The notes under the pieces are model-generated. The model had not been told where the DNA came from. It worked only from the letters and a program-made list of their open reading frames with translations, and did not search any database. A stretch of DNA of 64,000 nucleotides. It comes from an uncultured Gammaproteobacteria bacterium. Lineage in GTDB: Bacteria > Pseudomonadota > Gammaproteobacteria > Pseudomonadales > Azotimanducaceae. The stretch lies in assembly GCA_913050215.1 (NCBI GenBank), contig CAJXBG010000003.1:22499-86498 (forward strand), read 5' to 3'. How positions within the stretch are numbered: the stretch's first letter is position 1; each line of letters begins with the position of its first letter. This document shows, piece after piece, positions 1 to 9,683 of this stretch. Position numbers and translations under genes: made by a program.

Positions 1-833
1 CACTGCTCTACCACGCTGATGCCTGGCCGATTCAACCAGGCTATATTGATGCCATCGATGGCTACCCTAACAGCGGCATCGTCAACGACATTACTGTTTC
101 TTTGTCTGTTGAGTCGCTTAGGCTACAGCATGGATTCTCCGACGCAGACGAAATTATTCTGGGGTTTCATCCCCTCGAGTACCTGATCTTTGCAAAAACT
201 GCGATCGACTATCAGTTGCCAGAACACAAGCAGCAACCTGACAAAACTAACATCTCAAAAGCGGAAGGGACTGGCGACGAGCAAACAACAAGTGCAACAC
301 TGACGACTGGATTCGAGCGGCCTGATGAAGATCCCATATACCGTCGCAGAAAACTAATTCAGCTGTTGGGTAATGCGCTAGAAGAGTCAGTCAGCGCCTA
401 TCTTGCTACTCGGCTAGAAAAGGTTCCCTACGCAAAATTTGTTGGCGAAGACCAACAGCAAGCTGCGCTTGCTATCGCCAACTTGATAGAGGTTGCGCGA
501 AGTGACAGCTCACAGGGCTTTGAAGAAAGCAATCTGCTCCTCGACTCAGACCAAAGTCATAGCATGCACAGTCGGACTTCCCATTTAAATATTTCACAAC
601 GGCTCAATAACCTATCTGAAATGCTTAATGAGCCGATCTGGCTTTCCAGATCCCTTGCGAGGGTCGACAAAAATATTGAAAAGGACCTGCAGGCGACGCT
701 AGCACAGGGCATGCTTATTATCGAAAGCAATCAATTCAACGAATCTGATGGCGCAAGATTGCTCACGATTTTTTCCGCACTGAACCATCAACTCGAAGAT
801 ATTCAATTAAAACTTTTTGCCGCTAATGATTAG
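1..833 (+). CDS. Hypothetical protein, C-terminal part (5' end outside window)
   Basis: The reading frame is open from base 3 to the TAG at 831-833, so the true start lies upstream of the window; about 276 residues are visible. I do not recognise the family. The visible part begins with a segment rich in Pro/Gly/Tyr and Asp, has a polar Gln/Lys/Ser/Thr-rich low-complexity stretch in the middle, and ends in a helical C-terminus ending LFAAND. No transmembrane segment or cysteine motif is visible. Its last 4 nt overlap tail-to-tail with the end of gcvPB on the other strand, so the two genes converge with no spacer. A TTG at 102 could be read as a start, but the uninterrupted upstream frame makes truncation by the window edge more likely. 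Confidence 0.6.
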   Translation, partial: LLYHADAWPIQPGYIDAIDGYPNSGIVNDITVSLSVESLRLQHGFSDADEIILGFHPLEYLIFAKTAIDYQLPEHKQQPDKTNISKAEGTGDEQTTSATLTTGFERPDEDPIYRRRKLIQLLGNALEESVSAYLATRLEKVPYAKFVGEDQQQAALAIANLIEVARSDSSQGFEESNLLLDSDQSHSMHSRTSHLNISQRLNNLSEMLNEPIWLSRSLARVDKNIEKDLQATLAQGMLIIESNQFNESDGARLLTIFSALNHQLEDIQLKLFAAND

Positions 834-2290
834 CCCTTGTATCCCAAATCCAAATCTCTTGCGGCTTTCACATCATCCAACCGTTTTACTGGCATCGTCA
901 GAGGTGCACTGGTCACAAGCTCAGGTGTATTTTTAGCCTCAGCAAGGATAGCTTTCATTGCCTCAACAAAACCGTCAATCTCCTGTCGGCTTTCTGTTTC
1001 TGTTGGTTCTATTAGCAGACACTCAGGTATCAGCAGGGGGAAGTATGTCGTCGGCGCGTGATATCCATAATCGAGCAAGCGCTTTGCAAAATCCATCGCA
1101 TTAACCCCGAGGTCTTTTGCTTCCCGCGACATACTGACAATAAACTCGTGCGTGGCACGCCGGTCAGGATAAGCGAGTTTAAAACCTGCTTCTGCTAACT
1201 GCTTAGCCATGTAGTTGGCGTTTAAGGTGGCGTATTCGCCCACTCGGTTCATGCCTTCATTTCCCAACAATCTTGCATAGGCATATGCACGAAGCAAAAT
1301 TCCCGTATTCCCCATAAAAGCCGAAAGGTTACCAATACTGTCTGGAATTTCATCCTTGCCCTTCCAATAGTATCGGTTTCCTTCACCAGAGCTATCAAGG
1401 CCAACGATGGGTGTCGGCACAAAAGGTTCCAGCCTTGGACCCACACCTACCGGACCCGCGCCCGGCCCACCCCCTCCATGAGGCGTCGCAAATGTTTTAT
1501 GCAGATTCATGTGTAATACGTCAAAGCCCATATCACCGGGCTTAACCTTACCGAGTATCGCGTTCAGATTTGCGCCGTCGTAATAAAGTAGGCCTCCCGC
1601 ATCATGAACAAGCTCGGCGATTTCCTTAATCTTTCGCTCAAAAACGCCGCAGGTTGATGGATTTGTCATCATCAAACCTGCGGTCTGCGGGCCGACGGCA
1701 GCTCGCAATGCTTCGATATCCACATCACCATCTTTGCCTACAGCAACTTCACGTACTTTGTACCCACACATGACCGCCGTCGCAGGGTTAGTGCCGTGGG
1801 CTGCATTAGGAATAAGAATTTCAGTTCGGTCTGTATCGTTATTTTTTTCATGGTAAGCCCGAATCATCGCCACGCCAGCAAATTCGCCCTGCGCACCCGC
1901 CATGGGAGTCAAAGACACTGTCCTCATGCCGGTAACATCCTTCAAATATTCCTGAAGCTCATAAAGACATGCCAATACGCCCTGGCTAAGACTCTCGGGT
2001 GCCAGTGGGTGTCGGTTCAAAAAGCCTGGAATGCTCGCGGCGGAATGCGCCCCCCGCGGATTGTATTTCATCGTGCAGGAGCCGAGCGGATAAAATTCAC
2101 CGTCAATCGAAAAGTTTTTCTTCGACAGATTAGTGAAATGTCGAACGACCTGTAGCTCAGATACTTCGGGTAATCCGACAGGGCTCTTACGCAAGCACTC
2201 AGCTGGAATTTCATGATTCTCCGGAAGGCCAGTCTTTTCATACTGAGCGGCTGCCGTTCTTCCTTCCGCTCCTATTTCGTAAATCAGCAT
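830..2290 (-). CDS. gcvPB: Glycine dehydrogenase (decarboxylating) subunit 2, P-protein
   Basis: This is the PLP-binding half of the split P-protein. With GcvPA it decarboxylates glycine and passes the aminomethyl group to lipoylated GcvH in the cytoplasmic glycine cleavage system. The 486-aa length fits the family. The PLP-lysine motif [17 protein letters not shown] is intact (Lys265), and the DPRG-like motif [14 protein letters not shown] is at 67-80. It is the last gene of the gcvT-gcvH-gcvPA-gcvPB operon on the minus strand. Its ATG lies inside the end of gcvPA (7-nt overlap), so the two subunits are probably translationally coupled, as expected for a heteromer. Many Gammaproteobacteria instead carry one fused gcvP, so the split form is a useful lineage marker. 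Confidence 0.97.
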   Translation of the reverse strand: MLIYEIGAEGRTAAAQYEKTGLPENHEIPAECLRKSPVGLPEVSELQVVRHFTNLSKKNFSIDGEFYPLGSCTMKYNPRGAHSAASIPGFLNRHPLAPESLSQGVLACLYELQEYLKDVTGMRTVSLTPMAGAQGEFAGVAMIRAYHEKNNDTDRTEILIPNAAHGTNPATAVMCGYKVREVAVGKDGDVDIEALRAAVGPQTAGLMMTNPSTCGVFERKIKEIAELVHDAGGLLYYDGANLNAILGKVKPGDMGFDVLHMNLHKTFATPHGGGGPGAGPVGVGPRLEPFVPTPIVGLDSSGEGNRYYWKGKDEIPDSIGNLSAFMGNTGILLRAYAYARLLGNEGMNRVGEYATLNANYMAKQLAEAGFKLAYPDRRATHEFIVSMSREAKDLGVNAMDFAKRLLDYGYHAPTTYFPLLIPECLLIEPTETESRQEIDGFVEAMKAILAEAKNTPELVTSAPLTMPVKRLDDVKAARDLDLGYKG

Positions 2291-3657
2291 GACGAACCTC
2301 CACAGGCAGCTTCAAGACTCGTTACAAACAAATCGATATCCTCTGTCGTCTTCGTTTCAGTTGTATTTACCAAGAGGCAATCACTTAGGCTAGGGTCTTC
2401 CGACAAAGACAAATCAAAACCGCCCAAGATCTTCTCCGCTGCCATTAGTTCAAGCACCTCAGCAGGCGGCCTCGGAAGTTTTAGCACAACCTCATGAAAA
2501 ACGGGTGCGGTAAAACGCCGTGAGACACCCTCAATTTTTGTTGCGCGGTCGACCAGCGCGAGAATATTTTCATGGCATTTGTTAGCAACTGACATGAGTC
2601 CTGTGTTTCCCAGTAAGCTCATATAAATTGTTGCTGCTGTGACTAGCAATCCCTGGTTTGTACAAATATTCGAGGTCGACTTCGCACGACGTATATGTTG
2701 TTCCCTTGCTTGGAGCGTTAATGCGAATCCTCTTTTCCCATCTAAGTCGACTGTCTGACCAATGATCCTACCGGGCATCTGCCTCACGATGCCCTGCTTA
2801 CAGCACATGAACCCCGCGTAGGGACCACCTGAAGCAAGGGGAATACCCAATGGTTGGCCTTCACCGACAACGATGTCCGCGCCAGTCTCACCCCATTCCC
2901 CCGGCGGCTTAAGCAAACCAAGGGCTGTTGGATTGACCACCGCAATGACCAGCGCACCCTGCGCCTTCGCCCAGTCGGTAAGCGCATCGATTTGCTCGAT
3001 ACCACCAAAAAAATTGGGACAGGGTATGACAAGTGCCGCGATGTCTTCACCTTCGTATGGTGCAAGAGATTCCATCGCCGTGCGACCTTCATCCTGATCG
3101 TAACTTAATACTTCAAGAGAAATATTTTGATTAGTCACGATATTTCGGCTCGCGCGAATGTAGGCGGGGTTTAACGTGCCAGCGCAAAGTATTCGCTTAG
3201 ATTTCGATTTCTTGTTCGCGCGCACTGACATCAAAATGCCTTCAGCCATTGCAGATGCACCTTCATATACTGAGGCATTCGCGACATCCATTCCTGTCAG
3301 GCGCGTAATCATTGACTGGAATTCATAAATCAACTGAAGCGTTCCCTGACTCGCTTCCGCTTGGTATGGGGTATACGCAGTCATATATTCACCACGGCCC
3401 ACGATATTCCAGACTGCCGCGGGGATATGATGTTCGTAGGCGCCAGCACCTAGAAAAGAGAGCTTGACCTCATCGCTCGCCGCGCGCTCGTTCATCAACC
3501 GCATCAGGGCCATTTCAGATATGCCTGATGGCGTCTGGTCCAATACACCTGATTTTAAATCGGGAGGGATCTCATCAAATAACGCTTCGATGGAGTCAAC
3601 ACCAACTGATTCAAGCATGAACTGCTCGTCGTGTTTGGTATGTGGCACAAATGGCAT
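2284..3657 (-). CDS. gcvPA: Glycine dehydrogenase (decarboxylating) subunit 1, P-protein
   Basis: This is the non-PLP-lysine half of the split P-protein. The 457-aa product starts with the family's typical N-terminus: [19 protein letters not shown], followed by [11 protein letters not shown]. It contains the conserved region [14 protein letters not shown] and ends shortly after the start of gcvPB, which it overlaps by 7 nt. The gene follows gcvH with a 78-nt gap. Its role is to form the heterotetrameric glycine decarboxylase with GcvPB. The start is the first ATG and matches the usual family start, so I see no reason to move it. Confidence 0.97.
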   Translation of the reverse strand: MPFVPHTKHDEQFMLESVGVDSIEALFDEIPPDLKSGVLDQTPSGISEMALMRLMNERAASDEVKLSFLGAGAYEHHIPAAVWNIVGRGEYMTAYTPYQAEASQGTLQLIYEFQSMITRLTGMDVANASVYEGASAMAEGILMSVRANKKSKSKRILCAGTLNPAYIRASRNIVTNQNISLEVLSYDQDEGRTAMESLAPYEGEDIAALVIPCPNFFGGIEQIDALTDWAKAQGALVIAVVNPTALGLLKPPGEWGETGADIVVGEGQPLGIPLASGGPYAGFMCCKQGIVRQMPGRIIGQTVDLDGKRGFALTLQAREQHIRRAKSTSNICTNQGLLVTAATIYMSLLGNTGLMSVANKCHENILALVDRATKIEGVSRRFTAPVFHEVVLKLPRPPAEVLELMAAEKILGGFDLSLSEDPSLSDCLLVNTTETKTTEDIDLFVTSLEAACGGSSC

Positions 3658-3735
3658 ATCTAAAACCTCATGGATTATCCGGATAACCTTCCGGATTAAA
3701 AAAATTCAAACGACGGGGAAGGAGTAAGTCGGGCG

Positions 3736-4131
3736 CTAGTGTTCTTCACTCTCACAGAGACGCTTATAGCCATCCGCATTCAACAAAGCTTCCAGCTCCT
3801 GCAGATCAGCTGGTCTCATCTTAAAAAACCACCCCTTATCGTGGGGCGCTTCATTGACGGTTTCAGGCTCATCTTCCAATGCTGAATTAACTTCAATAAT
3901 TGTGCCGGAGATAGGCGCATATAGATCAGATGCCGCCTTCACTGATTCTACGACGCCTGCTTCATCACCCACATTCAGCTCAAGCTCGAGCTCAGGCAGC
4001 TCAACGTAAACCACATCACCCAGCGCCTCCTGTGCGTGATCTGAGATGCCAATCGTTGCTGTGCCATCATCCTCGATACGTACCCATTCGTGGCTATTTG
4101 CATACTTTAGGTCACCCGGAAATTCCGCCAT
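3736..4131 (-). CDS. gcvH: Glycine cleavage system H protein
   Basis: This is the lipoyl carrier of the glycine cleavage system; it shuttles the aminomethyl group between P- and T-proteins. The product is 131 aa, the usual size. The lipoylation motif ESVKAASDLYAPISG is present with the acceptor Lys65. The frame is open further upstream to an ATG at 4290, but that start would overlap gcvT and add about 53 unrelated residues. The start at 4131 gives the canonical MAEFPGDLKYANSHEWV and has an AGAGAGG upstream. The gene lies between gcvT (124-nt gap) and gcvPA in the operon. Confidence 0.97.
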   Translation of the reverse strand: MAEFPGDLKYANSHEWVRIEDDGTATIGISDHAQEALGDVVYVELPELELELNVGDEAGVVESVKAASDLYAPISGTIIEVNSALEDEPETVNEAPHDKGWFFKMRPADLQELEALLNADGYKRLCESEEH

Positions 4132-4255
4132 TTTTGGTCTTACCTCTCTTTTAGTGTTGTTTGCACGTTCTTGATAAATTGTTGGGTGCGAATTCCGAAC
4201 AATTCGATTAAGTACTTCTACTATTAATCTTCCGCGGTCACCGTAACTCGCTAGC

Positions 4256-5350
4256 CTAGATCTTGTAGGCCTTTTTCCCATTTCTAGCAAAGGGAGGTTT
4301 TACTTTTTCAACCGAGTGTCTTTTGCCCCGGATTTCAACTTCAAGATTTTCCTTGCCAGTTTGCACTCGAGCCAACGCGATAGCATGTTGTAGCGTGGGT
4401 GAAAACGCACCGCTAGTCACTTCGCCTACAAGCTCTTCACCGGAATAGATAGGATAGTGGGCTCTGATTACACCCCGACCCAGCATTACAAGCCCGACAA
4501 GTTCTCGCTCCACCCCTTCGATTGCCTGTTGGGCAAGCTTTTCTTTTCCAATAAAATCTCGAGCTTCATCAAGCACCACCGTGATGTCCATATTGGATTC
4601 AAACGGGGTGACAGTTTCGTCCATATCGCTACCATAAAGATTCATTCCTGCCTCTAACCGCAGTGTATCGCGCGCACCGAGACCGATCGGTGCGACACCC
4701 GCTTTGATCAACTGCTCCCACAATGCAAAGGCATCCGCCGCTGGCAAAATAATCTCCACCCCTTTTTCGCCGGTGTATCCGGTTCTGGCGAGGAACCAAT
4801 CTCCACACCACCCACCAATAAAGGGCTTTAACCCTGCGACATAGTCCGCTTCGACTGCCTTGTCGTGCTCGCGCAAGATTTGTTGTATGCGGTCGAGTGA
4901 TTCAGGTCCCTGAATAGCAAGGATTGATAGCTCAGAGCGCTCCATCAGTGTGCAGTCAAATCCAGCAGTCTGCTGTGTCATCCACTGCAGATCTTTTTCC
5001 CGGGTGGCGCAATTTACAACGATACGAAAGCCGTCACCATCCCGGTAAACAATCAGATCATCCAACACACCGCCCGCTTCATTCAGCATTGCGCTATAGA
5101 GCGCGCGCCCATCACGATCGAGCTTGTTGACATCATTGGGCAGCAGATTTAGCAAGTAAGCTTTAGCATCAGGTCCGTTCAAGTCAATGACGGTCATGTG
5201 GGAGACATCGCATACGCCCACGCTGTTCCTAACCAAGTGATGTTCTTCCAGTTGGGAGCCGTAATGTATTGGCATATCCCAGCCGCCAAAATCCACCATC
5301 TTCGCATTAGACGTTAAATGCAGCGGGTAAATTGCAGTTCTTAAACCCAT
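4256..5350 (-). CDS. gcvT: Aminomethyltransferase, glycine cleavage T protein
   Basis: T-protein transfers the one-carbon unit from aminomethyl-lipoyl-GcvH to tetrahydrofolate, releasing ammonia. The 364-aa product has the standard N-terminus (PLHLTSNAKMVDFGGWDMPI), the folate-pocket region with GVLDDLIVYRDGDGFRIVVN, and the C-terminal barrel domain with GEVTSGAFSPTLQHAIALA. It is the first gene of the gcv operon. The start codon follows AGGAAGAG at a usable distance. I looked for a glycine riboswitch in the about 150 nt upstream and found no convincing tandem aptamer. Confidence 0.96.
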   Translation of the reverse strand: MGLRTAIYPLHLTSNAKMVDFGGWDMPIHYGSQLEEHHLVRNSVGVCDVSHMTVIDLNGPDAKAYLLNLLPNDVNKLDRDGRALYSAMLNEAGGVLDDLIVYRDGDGFRIVVNCATREKDLQWMTQQTAGFDCTLMERSELSILAIQGPESLDRIQQILREHDKAVEADYVAGLKPFIGGWCGDWFLARTGYTGEKGVEIILPAADAFALWEQLIKAGVAPIGLGARDTLRLEAGMNLYGSDMDETVTPFESNMDITVVLDEARDFIGKEKLAQQAIEGVERELVGLVMLGRGVIRAHYPIYSGEELVGEVTSGAFSPTLQHAIALARVQTGKENLEVEIRGKRHSVEKVKPPFARNGKKAYKI

Positions 5351-5503
5351 CTGGTGCTCTTCCTAAAAAAGGGGCCCATTCTATCGGGTTCTATACGATG
5401 GTAATAGTGATCTTGGCTCAATCCCGGTTTGAATTATTCTAATAAACCAATAGAAATATGCCCATCGACACATCGCTTTTACTGTTCGGAGTGCTGGCGC
5501 TGA

Positions 5504-6736
5504 TCAGGCGCCTGCTGCGAGTTTTGCAGCCATCGTTTTCAATGGGCGAGCGCCATTAACCAAGCGAAGACCACTATTGCGAAGCCAGCGTACACCCGGA
5601 TCATCCGAGCCAAACAAGCGCTTGAACCCTTCCATCACAGCAGCCATCAGCATGTTTTCAGGCTTTCTTCGGTTCTCATAGCGCTTTAGTACTTTCAGAT
5701 CACCCGGGTTCTGGCCTTCTAAACGACACTGATGAAGCGTTTGCGCCAAAGTTTGTGCATCGGCAAACCCTAGATTGACCCCTTGCCCCGCGAGGGGATG
5801 AATTGTGTGCGCGGCATCACCGATCAACGCGAGACCATCCCGCGTGTATTGCACAGCGTGTCGTTGCGTTAGCGGAAAGGAGAATCGCTTGTCACACGCC
5901 AACACTGCTTGGGTCTGCTTGCCGGTAATCCGGGTTAACTGATCGCAGAATGCCTGCGCATCCAGCGCAAGGATTTGATCCGGTTCTGTACTTGACCAAA
6001 CAACTGAACAATAATTTGGCTGATTGAGCGGCAATAATGCTAGCGGACCACTTGCCGTAAACCACTGCCTCGCAATATTGTCGTGCGGTTGATCAAGCTC
6101 GACCGTCGTCACAACCGCAGTCTGGTGATAGCTCCAATCGATAGATTTCAATCCAGCAAGTTGCTTCACCCGGCTCTGACCTCCATCGGCGCCAACTAAA
6201 AGACGACTCTGAATTTCTTGGCCATCCTTTAGTCGAATGGCATAACCCGCCTCTGTGCTGTCAACCGATTCGAGCTCGGTTTCATACATTAATTTCAGGT
6301 TGTCGAGCACCATTGCCGAATCATAGAGCGTTGCAACAATCGCTGCATTCTCCACGATTGTCCCCAAGCAATCCTGCTGAATTTCCGAGGCAGAAAAATT
6401 GATTGAAGCGGTGCCTTGCGTATCCCAGACAGCCATCCCGGTATAGTCAGCTTTGCATCCTGCGTCATCCGGCCAACCCCCTATCTGCGACAGGAAACGC
6501 CGGGATTTTCCGTTGATCGCACTGACCCGCGGGCTGACCCCCGATATAAGCTGCGCACCATCTCTATTCGACCGATGTGAAGCCGTTTGTGCGGCGTCAG
6601 AGGACAGTTCATCTGACGCGCGCGGCGCAGATTGACTTTCTATCAATGTGACCTGTAATCCGCTTCCCTTGAGAGCACAAGCAAACGCCAATCCAACAAG
6701 CCCGCCACCAATGATTACTACATCTGAATTATCCAT
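5504..6736 (-). CDS. ubiH: UbiH/UbiF/VisC/COQ6 family FAD monooxygenase, probably ubiH
   Basis: This is an FAD-dependent aromatic hydroxylase of the ubiquinone pathway, about 410 aa. It has the N-terminal dinucleotide motif IIGGGLVGLAFA (residues 8-19) and the second FAD motif DGLALIGDAAHTIHPLAGQG (300-319), both diagnostic of the family. The order ygfB - pepP - ubiH on one strand is the conserved gammaproteobacterial arrangement, which favours UbiH (2-octaprenyl-6-methoxyphenol hydroxylase) over UbiF or UbiI. The paralogue that often follows (ubiI) is absent: the gene is followed by about 150 nt and then gcvT. I chose ATG at 6736, preceded by GAGG, over an in-frame GTG 6 nt upstream. Confidence 0.85.
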   Translation of the reverse strand: MDNSDVVIIGGGLVGLAFACALKGSGLQVTLIESQSAPRASDELSSDAAQTASHRSNRDGAQLISGVSPRVSAINGKSRRFLSQIGGWPDDAGCKADYTGMAVWDTQGTASINFSASEIQQDCLGTIVENAAIVATLYDSAMVLDNLKLMYETELESVDSTEAGYAIRLKDGQEIQSRLLVGADGGQSRVKQLAGLKSIDWSYHQTAVVTTVELDQPHDNIARQWFTASGPLALLPLNQPNYCSVVWSSTEPDQILALDAQAFCDQLTRITGKQTQAVLACDKRFSFPLTQRHAVQYTRDGLALIGDAAHTIHPLAGQGVNLGFADAQTLAQTLHQCRLEGQNPGDLKVLKRYENRRKPENMLMAAVMEGFKRLFGSDDPGVRWLRNSGLRLVNGARPLKTMAAKLAAGA

Positions 6737-6772
6737 CACCACCTCACCGACCTGGCCTCACTTCAACCAGGG

Positions 6773-8107
6773 TTATGCCGCTTTCGAAGCCATTGTTTTT
6801 TCAATCTCTTCAATCGTTTTCGGAATACCGCTGGTTAACACTTCATGACCCGTTTTTGTAACAAGGACGTTGTCCTCAATCCGAATACCAATGCCCCGAT
6901 ACCTCGAGGGCACGCCTGCCAAATCTTGTGATATATAGATGCCAGGCTCAATTGTTGTGACCATACCGGGCTCAAACACGCGCCATTCTTCATCTATTCG
7001 ATACTCGCCAACATCGTGTACATCAAGACCCAGCCAATGCCCCGTCCGGTGCATATAGAATTTCTTGTAGGTCTCGTTTTCGATTATCGTATCGAGGGTC
7101 CCTTCCAACAGGTTGAGATCCAGCAACCCCTGGCAAATTATACGAACGACCGCCTCATGAGGTTGATTCCAGTGATTGCCGGGTTTCACCATTTCAATTG
7201 CCGCTTCCTGCGCCGCGAGTACGATGTTGTATATTTCCTTTTGCGCTTTTGAAAATTTGCCGTTTACAGGGAATGTACGGGTGACATCAGCGGCATAGCA
7301 CTGGTACTCGGCCCCCGCATCTACCAGCACAAGTTCACCGGACTTCATAACATCATCGTTCTCTATATAGTGGAGGATGTTGGCGTTATTCCCACTACCG
7401 AAGATCGATGGGTAGGCCGGTGAACGAGCGCCGCCACGCAAAAAAGCATGGTTTAGTTCTGCCTCCAATTCATATTCATACATGCCCGGCTCAGCTTCTC
7501 GCATAATTCGTCTATGCGCGTCGCCGGTAATCGCCGCTGCGAATTTCATCACCTCGACTTCCTGTTTACTCTTAAAGAGCCGAAGTTCATGCACAAGATG
7601 CCCGAGCTGCACAAACTCTCCTGGTGGTTGGGTGCCTTTATGTTGACTCGAGGCGATACTATTGACCCAGTTGATGACCCTTGCATCAAACTCCTGCTGA
7701 TGGCCCATTGCGTAGTAAAGCCGAGACTTCCCTTCGATTAGCCCGGGCAAGATATCATCGATATCAGAAATCGGAAATGCATCGTCCATACCGTACAACT
7801 GCATGGCTCTTTCCGGCCCCGTGATTTTTCCGTGCCACTGTTCCTGCTCAGGATCCCTTTCTCGACAAAACAGGAGAGCTTCACCGTGCTCTCTGCCGGG
7901 TATCAACACAAAAACCGCCTCCTGCTCGTCAAAGCCAGTCAAGTAATGAAAATCGCTGTCTTGACGGAACAGATAATCTACGTCGCTATTTCTAGCCACT
8001 AAATTTGCGCCGGGTAATATGGCGATGCCGTCTTCGCCCATCATCGACATGAGCTCTTCTCTTCTTCTTGAAAATTCTCTAAGGCCAATACCGGGTTTTG
8101 ATTTCAT
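6773..8107 (-). CDS. pepP: Xaa-Pro aminopeptidase P (M24B family)
   Basis: This is a cytosolic dimetal aminopeptidase that removes an N-terminal residue preceding proline. All metal-ligand segments of the pita-bread fold are present: VDAGAEYQCYAADVTRTF (two Asp), MHRTGHWLGLDVHD (His), TTIEPGIYI (Glu) and GIRIEDNVLV (Glu). An N-terminal AMP_N domain precedes them. From ATG 8107 the product is 444 aa, close to E. coli PepP (441). The frame continues to 8182, but that start would overlap ygfB and add 25 odd residues; the 8107 start has AGGA 10 nt upstream. It lies between ygfB and ubiH in an apparent operon. Confidence 0.94.
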   Translation of the reverse strand: MKSKPGIGLREFSRRREELMSMMGEDGIAILPGANLVARNSDVDYLFRQDSDFHYLTGFDEQEAVFVLIPGREHGEALLFCRERDPEQEQWHGKITGPERAMQLYGMDDAFPISDIDDILPGLIEGKSRLYYAMGHQQEFDARVINWVNSIASSQHKGTQPPGEFVQLGHLVHELRLFKSKQEVEVMKFAAAITGDAHRRIMREAEPGMYEYELEAELNHAFLRGGARSPAYPSIFGSGNNANILHYIENDDVMKSGELVLVDAGAEYQCYAADVTRTFPVNGKFSKAQKEIYNIVLAAQEAAIEMVKPGNHWNQPHEAVVRIICQGLLDLNLLEGTLDTIIENETYKKFYMHRTGHWLGLDVHDVGEYRIDEEWRVFEPGMVTTIEPGIYISQDLAGVPSRYRGIGIRIEDNVLVTKTGHEVLTSGIPKTIEEIEKTMASKAA

Positions 8108-8153
8108 CGAGACTCTTTCCTGCTTTGGTTTCCGCCGTGTGGTTAGCACAAGC

Positions 8154-8681
8154 TCAGTGGACTGACTTTCGAGCCGATTCAAGGTAAATCATCATGGCGG
8201 ACATTCGAACGTATTCGATGATTTCAAGGAGGTCGCCCTCATTCTCATCACTATCGGGCACTTCAAGGTCCAAAGCGGAAATTTTTGCCAGATCGGTTAA
8301 CACTTCCCTGACTTCCTCACTCAACTCACTGTCCTGATAACGCCCGGTGACGCCAAAACCAGAGAGGAAACCCTGACACCATGTGTACAGCCCCTGCCCT
8401 CTTTTTTCGATGCTGGCATCGTCTTCGGGTAATAACAGGTTGAAGCCCATCTCGGGATCGTCAAGCTCAAGTCCAGCCTGAAAACTCAACTGAATGACCA
8501 AATCATCCATTGGTCCCGATAGTGAACAATCAAAATGTTGCTCAAACGCCCTCGCTAGCTGGGCACCATTCATTTGGGCGCCGGCACTCAGAATTCCACT
8601 GAGAAATCCATGCACTTCACTGACATTCAGATTGGACTTTTCATTAGTGAATGCTTCACTAATGGCGCTAAACTTACTCAT
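8154..8681 (-). CDS. ygfB: UPF0149 (YgfB/YecA) family protein
   Basis: A 175-aa acidic, helical protein of the UPF0149 family. Visible family features are the HGFLSGILSAGA segment near residues 24-35 and the WCQGFLSGFGVTG segment about two thirds along. The molecular role is poorly known; homologues have been linked to regulation of stress or amidase genes in Pseudomonas. It is the first gene of the leftward ygfB-pepP-ubiH operon, divergent from the TIGR02449/zapA genes. That arrangement is conserved in Gammaproteobacteria and supports the call. Confidence 0.92.
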   Translation of the reverse strand: MSKFSAISEAFTNEKSNLNVSEVHGFLSGILSAGAQMNGAQLARAFEQHFDCSLSGPMDDLVIQLSFQAGLELDDPEMGFNLLLPEDDASIEKRGQGLYTWCQGFLSGFGVTGRYQDSELSEEVREVLTDLAKISALDLEVPDSDENEGDLLEIIEYVRMSAMMIYLESARKSVH

Positions 8682-8807
8682 AAAATATTCAATCCGGTGA
8701 TTTAAGCAACAAAATGCGAAACCGGGCGCTCATTCATAACCGGGCGGTTCCTGACCCCGTAGGTTCTGTGCAAGCATACTAAAAATGGCGCGTTGATCCT
8801 AACCGGA

Positions 8808-8837
8808 TTGACCTTTCCCGAGACCACCCTTTATAGT
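8808..8837 (+). promoter_or_regulatory. Sigma-70-like promoter for the TIGR02449-zapA unit
   Basis: TTGACC at 8808-8813 and TATAGT at 8832-8837 are separated by 18 nt, close to the sigma-70 consensus. The predicted start falls about 20 nt before the ATG at 8866. This region also separates the divergent ygfB operon. Assigned from sequence only. Confidence 0.55.
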
Positions 8838-8865
8838 AGTGGGATCAATCTCATGATGAATTTCC

Positions 8866-9066
8866 ATGGACACAAAAGACCTCGAAGCAAAAATCGACGA
8901 GCTCATCCATCTGATAGACGAACTTGAGCAAAAACAAGGATCATTGTCAGCGGATCAGGATGCCTGGCAGGAAGAGCGAAGCCGTTTACTCGAAAAAAAC
9001 GAGCTGGCTAAAACGAAAGTTGAAGCGATGATTCAACGTCTAAAAACACTCGACCCGGACCAGTAA
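8866..9066 (+). CDS. TIGR02449 family small coiled-coil protein
   Basis: A 66-aa, highly charged protein. Leu/Ile heptads run nearly its whole length (EAKIDELIHLIDELEQKQ, then RSRLLEKNELAKTKVEAMI), so it is predicted to be one coiled coil. It matches the small TIGR02449 proteins found directly upstream of zapA in many Gammaproteobacteria. A role with ZapA in cell division is inferred from position only. No signal peptide or cysteine is present. No strong ribosome-binding site is seen. zapA follows after 70 nt. Confidence 0.88.
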   Translation: MDTKDLEAKIDELIHLIDELEQKQGSLSADQDAWQEERSRLLEKNELAKTKVEAMIQRLKTLDPDQ

Positions 9067-9136
9067 GTGTTTTCGTCTCTCTTTCGAGAACGCTTAACTA
9101 AACTCTCTGCTAATTCCTAAAAAGTGAGCATGCAAC

Positions 9137-9457
9137 ATGAGTAATGCCGACAACACCGAAACTGTCACTGTTTCGATTCTGGACAAGGACTACAAGATAA
9201 ATTGTAGCCCGGAAGAGGTCACCGCGCTCATGCAGTCATCCAACTACGTCGATAGCAAAATGCGCGAGATAAAATCTGGCGCTGCAATATTGAGCCTAGA
9301 CAGAATTGCAGTGATGACCGCGCTAAACCTGGCAAATGAGTTTCTGGCTGAAAAGACAAAGGCCAACTCTGTCATCGATTCCAAATCCAATGAGATCAAC
9401 CAATTGACCGCTAAGCTCGATCAGGCCCTAATTCGTCTCAAATCTATTAATCGTTAA
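9137..9457 (+). CDS. zapA: Cell division protein ZapA
   Basis: A 106-aa FtsZ-ring-stabilising protein. The N-terminal globular region (VTVSILDKDYKINCSPEEV) and the C-terminal coiled coil (LAEKTKANSVIDSKSNEINQ onwards) match the family. ZapA binds FtsZ filaments and promotes bundling at midcell. The gene precedes the 6S RNA and fthC, the classic gammaproteobacterial order, which makes the identification firm. Confidence 0.95.
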   Translation: MSNADNTETVTVSILDKDYKINCSPEEVTALMQSSNYVDSKMREIKSGAAILSLDRIAVMTALNLANEFLAEKTKANSVIDSKSNEINQLTAKLDQALIRLKSINR

Positions 9458-9470
9458 GACCAACTTCGTA

Positions 9471-9482
9471 TATACTTGTACT
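9471..9482 (+). promoter_or_regulatory. Likely -10 region of the 6S RNA promoter
   Basis: TATACT at 9471-9476 lies 6-7 nt before the predicted 5' end of the 6S RNA at about 9483. No good -35 box is visible, which is acceptable for a weakly conserved or regulated sigma-70 promoter. The call depends on the 6S assignment. Confidence 0.4.
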
Positions 9483-9662
9483 CACCTCCCTGGGTTGTTT
9501 GCCAGTCGTTATGTCCTCGACCCTTTATGCGCAAACCAGGAGGTCTTTTTCCACGGTGAGTGTGCATGTCCGGTTTTCCGGAACGCCTGTAGCCTGTTAG
9601 AGACCACCGCCTTGAACCGCTGGGTTCAAGGGCCTACACAGACAGCGGCAATCTGGGGAGCT
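9483..9662 (+). ncRNA. ssrS: 6S RNA (SsrS), regulator of RNA polymerase
   Basis: 6S RNA mimics an open promoter and sequesters sigma-70 RNA polymerase in stationary phase. The interval between zapA and fthC is its conserved locus. The ends pair: CTCCCTGGGTTG near the 5' end against CAATCTGGGGAG at the 3' end form the closing stem. The 3' half contains the conserved hairpin CTTGAACCGCTGGGTTCAAG at about 9611-9630, nearly identical to the E. coli one, followed by GGCCTACA and GACAGCGGCAATCT. Length is about 180 nt, as expected. Exact ends are estimated from the stem, not measured. Confidence 0.9.
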
Positions 9663-9683
9663 TATTTCTGATCGAGGCACGTG

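Noticed and set aside
5351..5503. Glycine riboswitch before gcvT
   Set aside because: The gap is short and I found no pair of aptamers with the conserved glycine-riboswitch cores.
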